From assembly GCA_963969345.1 (NCBI GenBank), contig OZ017768.1:2752718-2816717 (forward strand): DNA of 64,000 nucleotides. Direction: 5' to 3'. Of the stretch, positions 1 through 9,773 are shown in pieces. The notes below the pieces were generated by a model. The model saw nothing but the letters and a program-made list of their open reading frames with translations. It had not been told where the DNA came from and did no database searches. This DNA comes from Turbatrix aceti (taxonomy: Eukaryota; Nematoda; Chromadorea; Rhabditida; Panagrolaimidae). A program made the position numbers and the translations under genes. How positions within the stretch are numbered: the stretch's first letter is position 1; every line of letters starts with the position of its first letter.

Positions 1-319
1 TTCCCGGCAAAGTGTTCTCTGATGACGAAAATATGATTTTCGCTTCAAGACCCCAAAAAAGTAGGCAACGTTCTCCAAAATTCAGTTTTTTTTCCCTTTT
101 TTTGTGAACAAAACGTATATTCTCCTTCCGCGTTAATTTTTTTGATCGTTTTCCCGGAAAAACTAAAAAAATCAATAGAGCTAAAATTTGTTTTTGGCAA
201 CATTTTTGGGGGTTCTGGAAAGTCACCGGTTTTTTGTTTTTCATTTCAAGTCCCAAAATTTGAAACCGTACCCAAAACGAAAATTCAGAAATGAAAGCAA
301 AACAACCTAATTTATTAAT
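1..319. other. Intergenic, 3' flank of mrpl-4
   Basis: No gene is visible. The stretch is A/T-run DNA downstream of the mrpl-4 stop codon. It carries two copies of the dispersed motif described in the findings: TTTTCGCTTCAAGACCCC near 38-55 and a TTTCAAGTCCC form near 244. Confidence 0.6.
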
Positions 320-1256
320 TCAAACAATAGGTGGATAAGTTGGATCTTCCTCATGCTCGCTCTCGCCGAGGATCACATTCTTGTAATCCAGGTAACGATA
401 CTTGCGCTGCAGGCTATCTGGCTTGTTCCAGTTCCGCACAATCGCGGCTTCGAGAGCTCGGAGCGCAGCGAGGGAAAAGACGACGGTTTCGTGCTTGACA
501 AGACCGAAGCAACTCAGACCATAAACCGGGACCACGTTGAAGGACGGAATCCGCTCCGTCGCATTCACGAGTCTCTCCGGGACTTCTGACGTCTCGTCGA
601 CAAAGAGCACAGAATAGCCCCAGTTTCGCGCGTCGGCGAGATTGTGTAGAAATTGTGGGTCGTCGACGGCGAGGGAAGCAAAATCGTCGACGACAACGAC
701 GTCATTCTGCGCGTGTTTGATCGTAAGCGCCGTGCAGAGTCCGCGAAGCCGAATTGCATCCGGTAGCATGTAGAACCACGTTCGTGGACCACGAACGCCG
801 TGCGCAAAGCCACCGTACCGAAAATCAGGAGCCCGGATGGAGCCTGCGTGATGGCGACCGGTTTTCTTCTGTGGCCACGGCTTTCGGCCGCCTCCCGGCA
901 TCTCGGCACGCGTTAGCTGCTTTGTCAACTGCAGGTTACGGTAGTTGGACTGCCAGACAACATTCCTGTGAAGAAGGTCGAGACGAGGCACGCAACGGAA
1001 AACATCTGAAACGCGAAAGAAAAAAAAACAACGTAAAACGCCAAAAAACACGTAAAATTCACAAACCTGGGTTGAGTCGAACAATTCCGACATTCTGAGT
1101 CTCGATGTCGCTCAGGGTTGTCACAAATGCCTCAGGAACGACGGTAAAGGGGTTTCTGGCGGTCGTCGTGGTCAGAGATGTTTCCGATGCCGTCAGCGTT
1201 GACGCCCAGCACTTGCCAGGGGCTTGCAGCGAAGCCCGGAGCAATCTCGAAATCAT
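320..1256 (-). CDS. mrpl-4: Mitochondrial ribosomal protein uL4m (MRPL4)
   Basis: Two exons, complement(join(320..1005,1067..1256)), give 291 residues, close to the usual length of animal MRPL4. The protein is a structural subunit of the mitochondrial large ribosomal subunit. The identifying block is at about residues 90-150: VVWQSNYRNLQLTKQLTRAE, then GGGRKPWPQKKTGRHHAGS, then GGFAHGVRGPRTW and YMLPDAIR, which are the RNA-binding loop signatures of the L4 family. The basic N-terminus starting MISRLLRASLQAP suits a mitochondrial targeting sequence. I chose the ATG at 1256 because a TTTCAG acceptor lies just upstream (1269) and an upstream in-frame ATG at 1280 falls before it. The 61-bp intron (GT...TTTCAG) splits a codon after the first base. 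The gene is divergent from mitoguardin, with about 480 bp between the starts. Confidence 0.93.
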
Positions 1257-1736
1257 GTGCTGGGGTTTCTGAAATATCAATCACTCATCAGACACATAAA
1301 ACACGGATGAAACACAAAAATACACACAGATATGACATTTTTAGCACAAACAATATCAAAAATTCCTATAAAACTCTCGTCGTAATAAATTCGCGACGAG
1401 AGTTTCCTAGCACGCGCTTTAGCGAATCAGTTACGTTTTTTTCCATGCTTCCAAGTGACTGCATGAGTAATATTTCCCGTATATTATTACCGTTTTTTGG
1501 TGAACTAGGCATTCAAAAGCGTAAACAAAATAAATCGTAATCGATTGACCAGACGATCTGTTTTACGTTCGTTTTGCACTTGGTTTCGTCGCGATTTTTT
1601 TTATCCGTGCAGAAGATTTTTCTGGAAACGATTTTTACGATTATTCATTCACGTTTTCTTGCCAATTTCAAAGTTTGGCATGAGTTTGTGTGTTTTTCCA
1701 GCCGTTTTTTTCGCCCGAGTGGATGACTCGGTGTGA
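1257..1736. other. Divergent intergenic region, mrpl-4 / mitoguardin
   Basis: This 480-bp gap separates two genes transcribed outward and should hold both promoters. It is A/T-rich with T runs. A candidate trans-splice acceptor for mrpl-4 sits at 1269-1274 on the minus strand. No recognisable TATA box or RNA gene was seen. Confidence 0.55.
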
Positions 1737-4700
1737 ATGGCATCCAACGTCGGCAGTCCTGTCATAACATGGCCTGCGTCAAAGAAAGTTCTCATTGCCA
1801 GTGCTGGCATTGCTGGTTGCGTTGCTCTTTACGCTCTCATTCGAAAGTTAGTTTGTTTTTTGGCTTGTTTTATGATACAGTGCGTTTCAAAAGGATAGGC
1901 TCACCCATAAAATCGGATCTTGTAAAAAAATGGTTAAACCTACAATAACGGGAGTAGGCTCATTCGATCCGGCATGAGAAGTTACTATAGTTAGGGTACT
2001 TGCGATAATTATTTGCAGCTAATTACGGCCTCAGAAAAATAAATTTTACTTTTTGACCGTTTCAAAAGGATAGGCTCACTTTGGATTTTATTAAAAATAA
2101 TTTATTTTATGCGCGCTAAAAATCCGAACACCAGCGATCTGTAACACATGTGATGTCTTTGATTAGAAAATGCCCTAAAATCCCTGTTGCACACACTTTC
2201 TTTAGAACGTTTTACGCATTTTGGGAAATAAAACCTCTAACATCAATAATGGTTTCCTGAAAGTCAGTGATTGCCGGGATGGGGCGTCTATTGACACATA
2301 GTGCATTGTTATGATACCCTTGTTAGATTCTGAAAGGTTTGATATTAATTCATCCCATTTACAAATATCTAAAAAATATTTTCTGATGTTGACTATTAAA
2401 AAAATTAAGATTTTATGCCGTTTTTCATCTCCCCTAACCGAGCCAATTTTTTTCTGGATCATCGACGGGTATAACACGATAGCAGGCAACTATTCTGAAC
2501 TTTTTGACACAATATGCGGCTTATGCAGCTCACGCCAAACATTACACAGGGCGTTTTGTTAAAGCCAAGTTCAGCCACCCTCACCCCGAAAGCCTTCACC
2601 GCTAAAATTGCAAGTTTTTTAAATGAAATACTTTTGGAAATGCTTCAATACATGCTTGCAATGTAAAAGTAATTATTTGTTACCAATAAACCCGACATGA
2701 ATGGATACATTCGTAAAAAAATTCGAATATTTGAACTTGACATCTAACTCTAACCTTTGAGCTATGGCAATCTATGTGTCTGGGTTTTGTTAAGAACCGA
2801 ATGACCTGCAAGTTGTGTCAAACAGTACTGCATAGTTGCCTACTATCGTTTTAAACCCGTCGATGTTCCAGAAAAAAATTGGCTCGGTTAGGGGAGATGA
2901 AAAACTGCATAAAATCTTTATTTTTTTAATAGTCAACATCAGAAAATATTTTTTAGATATTTGTAAATGGGATGAATTAATATCAAACCTTTCAGAATCT
3001 AACAAGGGTATCATAACAATGCACTATGTGTCAATAGACGCCCCATCCCGGCAATCACTGACTTTCAGGAAACCATTATTGATGTTAGAGGTTTTATTTC
3101 CCAAAATGCGTAAAACGTTCTAAAGAAAGTGTGTGCAACAGGGATTTTAGGGCATATTCTAATTAAAGACATCACATGTGTTACAGATAGCTGGTGTTCG
3201 GATTTTTTGCGCGCATAAAATAAATTATTTTTAATAAAATCCAAAGTGAGCCTATCCTTTTGAAACGGTCAAAAAGTAAAATTTATTTTTCTGAGGCCGT
3301 AATTAGCTGCACATAATTATCGCAAGTACCCTAACTATAGTAACTTCTCACGGTGGATCGAATGAGCCTACTCCCGTTATTGTAGGTTTAACCATTTTTT
3401 TGCAAGATCCGATTTTATGGGTGAGCCTATCCTTTTGAAACGCACTTTAGTTTTATCGTTTTCTTATTTTTCAGCAGATCCCGGCAACCGAGGAGACGGA
3501 TAACGGCATTTCCGTCCGAAAATGAAGGTCTGTGTTCATTTTTTGTTCTTCTTGAATGCAATTTTTATATTTTCAGCGATAGACGGTCTGGATACAGCGA
3601 TTATTTACCTGACAAAGTTGTCCGACGATTTGATACGTCAAAGACACACGTCTGACAGCGCCCGTAACTGCTACGACCTGATCAGCACGATTTTGGATCG
3701 ACTCAACGGTGCTCGCAAGGATTACGATAAGTTCCGGAACAACGATTTCGGGGCTCCGATTCGTACCACCGAGGATATCGGTAAGCCTGATTTTTTCGTG
3801 TTTTTTCGTGTTTTTAATGTTTTTTTTTCTATTTTTATTTTTTTGCAGCTCGGCACGTTTGGAACAAAGTCCAGAGCCCTCGGGCCAGCACACTGTCTAT
3901 TCTCAGCGATGACACCTTCGTTTCTGCTCTTGAGGATATTGTGAGTTCAAAAAGTTGTATGCCAGCATGTTTTTGCTTTGTTTTTCAGACGCCGAACTTC
4001 ACAGATGACGCAGATCAGACTCTGGTGGCCTTCGACTTCAAGGACCTGGCGCTCTACCAAGAAGGCAAGCAATTGGTTGAGAAAGGTGAAGTTCGAGCCA
4101 GAAAGATACGCACCGAGTTGTGCGGATGCAGCAGCGATGAGGATTTTCTTGCAAAGGTTTACTGCATTCGACTTGCTTTTGACGTAGGTTTTTTTGATTT
4201 TTTTTACCGATTTTACTCAAAATTTTGAAAATTTGAGCGATGGACGAATGCGAATCAAAATCAAAAAAATACTAAAAATTTGCTACCATTTGTTTTCTTT
4301 TTTTTTCATTCGGCAGATTTAGGCCTAAAAATCCATCGAAGAACCTTTGCATTTGGAATTTTACCTCAAATTTGACAATTGGTCTTTTAAACTTTATTTG
4401 GAGCGCTGACGTTTTTTTTTGTATCAACAAAAAAAATATTTCTTGAATTTTATGATTTCTTATTTCAGAAGATTCTCTCGGACGACAAATTCTCGCAATG
4501 GTTGAGCCGCCAAGGCCGGGTCATCTTCGCTGACCTGATGCGACACGACAACAAGAACCCCTCCGACTTCTTCATCGCCTACGACCGACTCATCAACTTC
4601 GCCCGGGATCCCGAGAATCTCGAAACAATCGGTCGAGAACTCGCCATGCGCCGGGTCGAAGCCGTCAATCTCTGGGACATTCTCTTTGATTTCGTGCTCC

Positions 4701-5170
4701 TCGACTCGCTGGACGACCTCCGAAAGCCGCCATCGACGATAGTCGCTCTCTTCCGGAATAACTTTTTCAGCAGATCGCTCAAGGAATCCACGCTCAACAG
4801 CCTGCTCTGGAGCATGCTCAAGATGAAGCGACAAAAGCTCCAGGAACGCGACGGCTTCATCGCTCACTTCTACGACATATCGCAGATCATGACCCCCATT
4901 CTCATCTTTGCTTTCTTCGGCGACGGACCCAAGGCATTCCAGGATCTTTGTCTGTACCTAAAAGTGAGTTACCTGGATGTTGGAGGGTTGTAGGTTGTAC
5001 ATGTGATGTTTTTGCAGGATAACATTTACACATTTGTCAATGACATTTTTAATGTTCACAAAGTAAGGTTTACGAATCTGGACGATCTCGCTGAAGACAT
5101 CAGGAGACACCTTGAAAGCAGACTTGACCTCGTCTACGTCAAAATCAGTAATGAAATCATCGATGACTGA
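1737..5170 (+). CDS. miga-1: Mitoguardin (FAM73/MIGA), mitochondrial outer-membrane protein
   Basis: Seven exons, join(1737..1846,3475..3527,3577..3780,3849..3940,3989..4183,4469..4963,5018..5170), give 433 residues in one frame. Mitoguardins sit in the mitochondrial outer membrane and promote mitochondrial fusion and lipid homeostasis at contact sites. The N-terminus carries one predicted membrane segment (KKVLIASAGIAGCVALYALI, about residues 16-36). The family signature follows: ARKIRTELCGC and EDFLAKVYCIRLAFD near residues 195-218, then NLWDILFDFVLLDSLDDL and RDGFIAHFYDISQIMTPI in the C-terminal domain. The first intron (1847-3474) is unusually long because it contains a complete fold-back transposon. 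Its acceptor is TTTTCAGCAG, a NAGNAG tandem that would insert or omit one residue. The stop lies 193 bp before the SUGT1 start on the same strand. Confidence 0.93.
1878..3447. mobile_element. Long fold-back Tc1/mariner-like element in mitoguardin intron 1
   Basis: This 1,570-bp unit is bounded by TA on both sides (1876-1877 and 3448-3449), which fits a TA target duplication. The ends are CAGTGCGTTTCAAAAGGATA on the left and the inverted AAGTGCGTTTCAAAAGGATA on the right. The two arms (about 1878-2513 and 2813-3447) are inverted copies of each other with scattered differences. A spacer of about 300 bp carries no long reading frame. Within each arm the block CAAAAGGATAGGCTCAC recurs 175 bp inside the terminal copy. 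There is no intact transposase, so it is non-autonomous. The superfamily call rests on the TA and the CAGTG-type end. Confidence 0.85.
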
Positions 5171-5362
5171 CCGCAAGTTTTGGCGGTCATATTATTTGCA
5201 ATTTAGGTACTATAGATTTGTCGGTGTGATTTGTAGTTTGCAGAAGTAAAGGTTAGAGAAATTGAATGGATTTTTGGGTTTTTCACGCGTTGAAGTCGCG
5301 TTTTTACTTTTTTTTGCGAAAAAACGCGTGTCTTTATTTTTTTGTAGCTAAAAATTCCAGAA

Positions 5363-6075
5363 ATGCCAAGCCAAGCTGCCGGAGTCAAGTTACAGTACTA
5401 CCAGACGGAAGACAGCGTTGTCGTCGGTCTGACCCGAAAAGACGCCGATCTGTCGACTGCACAGGTTCTCACCGAGTCCAAGAGGCTTCGGGTCACCGTC
5501 GGCGATGAAGCTCTCCTCGACACCATCCTCTACGGCACCATTGATCCCGAAAAGACCAAGAACGTTGCCAAGCCTCGAAAAGTATGTTTTTTTTATTTTG
5601 CATCTTGAAAAAAATTTTTCCGTGCAAATTTTTTTCGTTCAAAAAATCTATTTTTTCACAGAAAACAAGTTCTTCGAAGTTTGACAAACTTTGCGTTTTT
5701 TTCTTGATTTTTATATTTTTAAAAATGCTCAGCAAACAATTTTAGGTCGAAATCACCCTTTTCAAAGCGGAAAAAAATCACTGGGATAAGCTCGAAGACG
5801 ACCAACAGTTCCTGAAGGCAGCCAAGTCCGCGCCGACCGACAAGTGGACCAGCCTCGCCCGACAGGTCGAAGAAGAGGAGGAACAGACGGACGACGTCAA
5901 CGGACTCTTCCAGAAGATCTTCAAGAACGCCGACGAAGACACGCGACGTGCCATGATCAAGTCGTTCACCGAGAGCAAGGGAACGGTGCTCAGCACGAAC
6001 TGGAACGAGATCGGAAACAAGAAGACCGAAGTCAAGCCGCCCGACTGCATGGAATACATCCCACCTGCTCCCTGA
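5363..6075 (+). CDS. SUGT1: SGT1/SUGT1 co-chaperone (CS plus SGS domains)
   Basis: Two exons, join(5363..5581,5746..6075), give 182 residues. SGT1 is an HSP90 co-chaperone that links HSP90 to SKP1/SCF ubiquitin ligases and kinetochore assembly. Residues about 8-88 form the CS domain (KLQYYQTEDSVVVGLTRKD, then KRLRVTV, then YGTID, then VEITLFKAEKNHWDKLE). The C-terminal SGS domain is about residues 110-182, with VNGLFQKIFKNADEDTRRAM, IKSFTESKGTVLSTNWNE and VKPPDCMEYIPPAP. The N-terminal TPR domain found in human and yeast SGT1 is absent. The start at 5363 lies two bases after a TTCCAG acceptor, as expected for trans-splicing. It is the second gene of the possible mitoguardin-SUGT1-SURF6 operon. 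Confidence 0.93.
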
Positions 6076-6257
6076 ATTTTATTTGCTTTATTCTGTTTTT
6101 TTACGACTGTGTATATTTGGATTTGGATTTGCAACACGAGTTGAAAAATTGTGGATTTTTGGATGAAAAATCGTTTCAAACGATGTCGGATTATTTTTGA
6201 GGTTTATTGAATTTTTTTGTATTCATTCAACGAATTCAATTTTTTTTATAGGTAAAA

Positions 6258-8553
6258 ATGAAGTCGAAACCGGTGTCCGATGATCTCCGACGCCGCGTCA
6301 AAGCGGTCTCCGCGGAGATGATTGACATCGCTGACTCGATCCCGGTCAGTCAGTGGGGATTCGATGCCGCGCTGCTCAAAAGTGCGAACGAAGCACGGAA
6401 GGAGGCCATTGGAAACAGCCGTCAGACTCCTCTTCAGGCTAAGAAATCCAAGCCGAAGTCGAGTAACGCCGCTCTCCCACTGAACAAGCCATCCAGGGTC
6501 ATCGAATTCGCTGCCCTGACCAACCGCGGGTCCAGCTCGAAGCCCAAGCCTGCCGATCCTGCTCCTGTCAAGTCAGTGCCCAAAAAATCTGAAAAGGCTG
6601 TCGAGAAGGACGAAAAACAGGTTCAGAAGTGAGTTTTTTTATTGTTTTACAATTTTTAAATTGAAATAATTTTTTTTTCATATTAAAATTAAATTTTGTT
6701 TTTCAAATTAAAATTTTCAAAATTTATATTTTTTAATTAAAATTTAATTTTTTTAAATTAAAATTTACATTTATTATTCAGCGAGCAAAAAATAGCCGAG
6801 ATCATGAAGCAAAAAAACGTCGGCAAACGACCAGCTGCTCTAGCCGGTGCCCAAAACGGCGAAGCACCTGTCGCGAAGAAAGCCAAGCTCGAAGCCGAGA
6901 AAAAGTCTAAAAAAACCGCCGAAAAAGCCAAACTCGAAAAGGAAAAGCAAAAGGCCAAGCTGAAGGAGAAAAAGGAGCAGGCGAAGGCTGTCGAGAAGGA
7001 GCAGAAGTCCAACGGTGTCAACGGGACCCCGAAGAACAAAAAGGAAACCAAAAAAACCGTCGTAACCCCAGAAAAAACGTCCAAGGATGTTGTGGCTGCA
7101 AAAGCTGAAAAGTCGACTCCTGCGAAATCAAAATTGCCGCCGGCGGCTGTCGTTGAAGCGGATTCAACTGACGACGAATCTGATGACGCCGAAGATGATT
7201 TGGAGCTTCTGTCCGAGGAAATCGATGACGAACTCGACACGGCTTCTGAAACCGGAGAAGAACTGGATGATTCTGATTTGGAATTGGATTTCGAAGACGG
7301 CGACTTTGACGAAGACGGTCTGTTTTCGGACGAAGAAGACGAAGTTGATCCCGCTGATGTCGACAAAGTGGATACCCGCGAAGTCATCGTCAAGGGCACG
7401 CCGCTGATCGATCGTAACCAGCTCCGGCACACCAAGAACGATGAAAGCAGCGACGAAGAAGATGAGAAGGATGATTCTGACTCGGAAGCTGGGGTTGAAG
7501 TCAAGTCCGCCAAATCTGCGTCGAAGAAGTCGAACGGCGTTGCTGTCGAGCAGGATGACTCTTCTGATGACGATGACGACGAAGAAGAAGAGGGCGAAGA
7601 AGAAGAAGAAGATGCGGACGAGGAGAGCGAGGAAGAAAGTGAAGAAGACGATAAAAAAGTCATCAAGTAAGTTTTTTTTGACGTTTTACCATTTTTTACG
7701 TGTTGAAAATTTGGGTTTCCAACACGAAAGAAATATTTTTTTTTAAATATTTTTTTTTAAAACATGAAAAATAGCAAAATTGTGTTTTAAAAAATACTCA
7801 AACAAGCATAAAAATGCAATAAATTTTGAGTTTTTAGACAAAAAATAGGGTGTTTTGGAACGAGTTCCGAATTTTTGTATTTTTGAGTCGGCTCTCCGAA
7901 AGTTTGGGTTTTCAATCTAAAATATTATAAAATGCATTTATGTTTACCAAAATAACGTATTTTTTTCAAAAAAAATCGGGAAAAAGTATAATTTTGTTTT
8001 TCAACAACAAAACTATATTCTTAAATTTAAACAACCCTAAAAAAATTCCAGAACCTCAAAAAGCGCCTCTTCCAAGCCTACCCCCGAAGACCTCGAATGC
8101 GACTTTGACTTTGCCCGACTCGTCTCAAAAAACAACCCGAACGGCAAAAAGAAGGGCCCCAAATCCAAGTCGGAGAAGCGGGACACGTTCAAGGGCCGTG
8201 ACTACAAGGCGCTCCTCTCCAAGGTCCAGAAACGCAACGAACGCCTCCAGGAACTCAACGAGAAGGATCCTGAAAAAGCCAAGAGCATGCAACAAAACAT
8301 CGCATGGAACAAGGCGATGGCCAGGGTTGCCGGTGAGAAGGTCAAGGACAACCCCGCGCAGCTCAAGAAGGCCGCCAAGCTGAAGGAGAAGCGCAAGGCC
8401 CGAAGCGTGCAGAAACGCCAGGAGCGCGAGCAGCAAATCGAGGAAAAACGCGCCAAGAAGCAGCACAAGCGCCAGACCAACATCGAGCGCCGCAAAGACG
8501 CCAAGAAGAAGGGCGTCGAGAAAAAACTCCGCAAGAGGGGTCGTATTCTCTGA
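6258..8553 (+). CDS. SURF6: SURF6 / Rrp14-like nucleolar ribosome-biogenesis protein
   Basis: Three exons, join(6258..6628,6782..7666,8052..8553), give 585 residues. SURF6/Rrp14 proteins act in the nucleolus in pre-rRNA processing and subunit assembly. The SURF6 domain is in the last exon (about residues 450-585): DYKALLSKVQKRNERLQEL, then EKDPEKAKSMQQNIAWNKAM, then DNPAQLKKAAKLKEKRKARS, ending KKGVEKKLRKRGRIL. The middle exon encodes a long charged region, first lysine-rich and then strongly acidic, with D/E runs at about residues 310-415. This makes the protein much longer than human SURF6 (361 residues). The start is just after a TTTATAG acceptor at 6250, 183 bp past the SUGT1 stop. The repetitive acidic segment could hide a small exon-boundary error, although all three phases agree. 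Confidence 0.9.
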
Positions 8554-8827
8554 TGAGTTTTTTTTTGGGGGTTTTGAAACCTGGAAAAATCCAGAGGAAA
8601 ATTGTTGTTGAGTTTTTGTTATTTTTCTATAAAGTTTTTTTAGTTTTTGAGTCTCGAAACGAAAAAAATAGATTCAATTGATTTTTATCCGAGTTAGCTA
8701 CAAAAGTGTCTTTTTTCCTTTGGACGACAAAAAAAATAATATTTACGATGCAATACAATGTGGAGTGAAATGGGTGGCAAATGATGATGGCGAAGAGAAG
8801 AGAGAAAAAAAATGAAATGGAAAAAAA

Positions 8828-9773
8828 TCAAGCAGCGAGCGAAGCGGCCTTGCCGGTCTTCTGGAGCGCAGCCAGGATCTCGTCGGACGAAAGCGTCGTG
8901 GTTACGATCACGGTCTTGGCTGCGACGTCGGTCTTGACGTCGGTAACGGCGTCGCCCAGCTTGCCGAGCACGCGTTTTGCTGCGTTGGCACAGCCTTCGC
9001 ACGTCATGGCGAAGTTGAAGGTGTATGTCTGAAAAAAATACCGTGAATGCTTGGAAATAGAAAAATATCGTAAATTTGGGCAAGAAAATTTTTTTTTATC
9101 GTAAACGAACAGACGGTTTGTTGTTTGTATATCGAAATACGTTCAAAAGACGACAAGAAAATTGATCGCAACAAAAATGCAAGAAAAAAATCGTAACACG
9201 GTTTTTTCGTTCTTATGATTTTGAAACCTGGAAAAATTACGCTCAACCAAACATTTTGAAGATACAAAAATATCGCAAACGGATCGACGGATTATTTTGT
9301 GTTCATCGAATTACGTTCAAAATACGCAAAAATATGAGTGTAACAAAAAAGTAAGAAAAAAATCGTAACACGGTTTTTACGTTCAACGAATCTCGTAACG
9401 ATTTTTTACGATCAATTTGTCGATTACGATATTTTTTCGGATATTTTGTTACGTTTAGCATCAACTTTTGAGCTTTTGAATATCGTTCAATTTGCCGGTT
9501 ACGATCAATTTTTGTTTTCAGATACTAAATAGATAGAAATATCGTAATTACGATATTTGCAGCCTGCAGGCAGGTTTTTCGACAAAAAATGACTCATTTT
9601 GAAGTGTTTGAATTTTTTGGGCTACGTGGCAGTCGAAATTGATAATTCGCTGATTCTCAAAACAATTTTTGAAACTCCAGAAGAAAAAAGCATCAAAGTT
9701 CAGTCAGGTAATCCTATTTCATATTTTACAGTTCGGTCAAAAAAAAGAAACGTAAAACACTCACGTTAGACAT
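8828..9773 (-). CDS. cuc-1: ATX1/ATOX1-type copper chaperone
   Basis: Two exons, complement(join(8828..9028,9765..9773)), give 69 residues. The first exon encodes only three codons (M-S-N). The protein is a single heavy-metal-associated domain: TYTFNFAMTCEGCANAAKR carries the copper-binding MTCxGC motif at residues 11-16, followed by VLGKLGDAV, VIVTTTLSSDEILAALQKTG and a short tail. ATX1 proteins carry Cu(I) through the cytosol to the Golgi copper ATPase. The length is exactly that of the family. The 736-bp intron (9029-9764) is large for such a small gene and contains tandem copies of an A/T repeat unit. The gene converges on SURF6, with 274 bp between the stops and no gene in that gap. Confidence 0.95.
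9098..9395. repeat. Tandem unit in cuc-1 intron (about 175-180 bp period)
   Basis: Two successive copies (about 9098-9214 and 9270-9393) share ATCGAANTACGTTCAAAA, then a run of AAGAAAAAAATCGTAACACG, then a TTACGTTC or TTCGTTC box. A third, more diverged copy lies at about 10745-10835 in the intergenic region upstream of the next gene. The same TTACGAT and ACGTTCAAC boxes continue irregularly through 9400-9500 and 10860-11045. Confidence 0.65.

Noticed and set aside
2202..3123. Paired frames of 83-95 codons inside the fold-back element
   Set aside because: They are the same sequence read from the two inverted arms, start and stop at arm features, and show no transposase motif.
6758..7666. A 302-codon Ser-rich antisense frame opposite SURF6
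   Set aside because: It is the complement of the GAA/GAC/GAT-rich acidic segment of SURF6; the sense strand has the family domain and splice sites.
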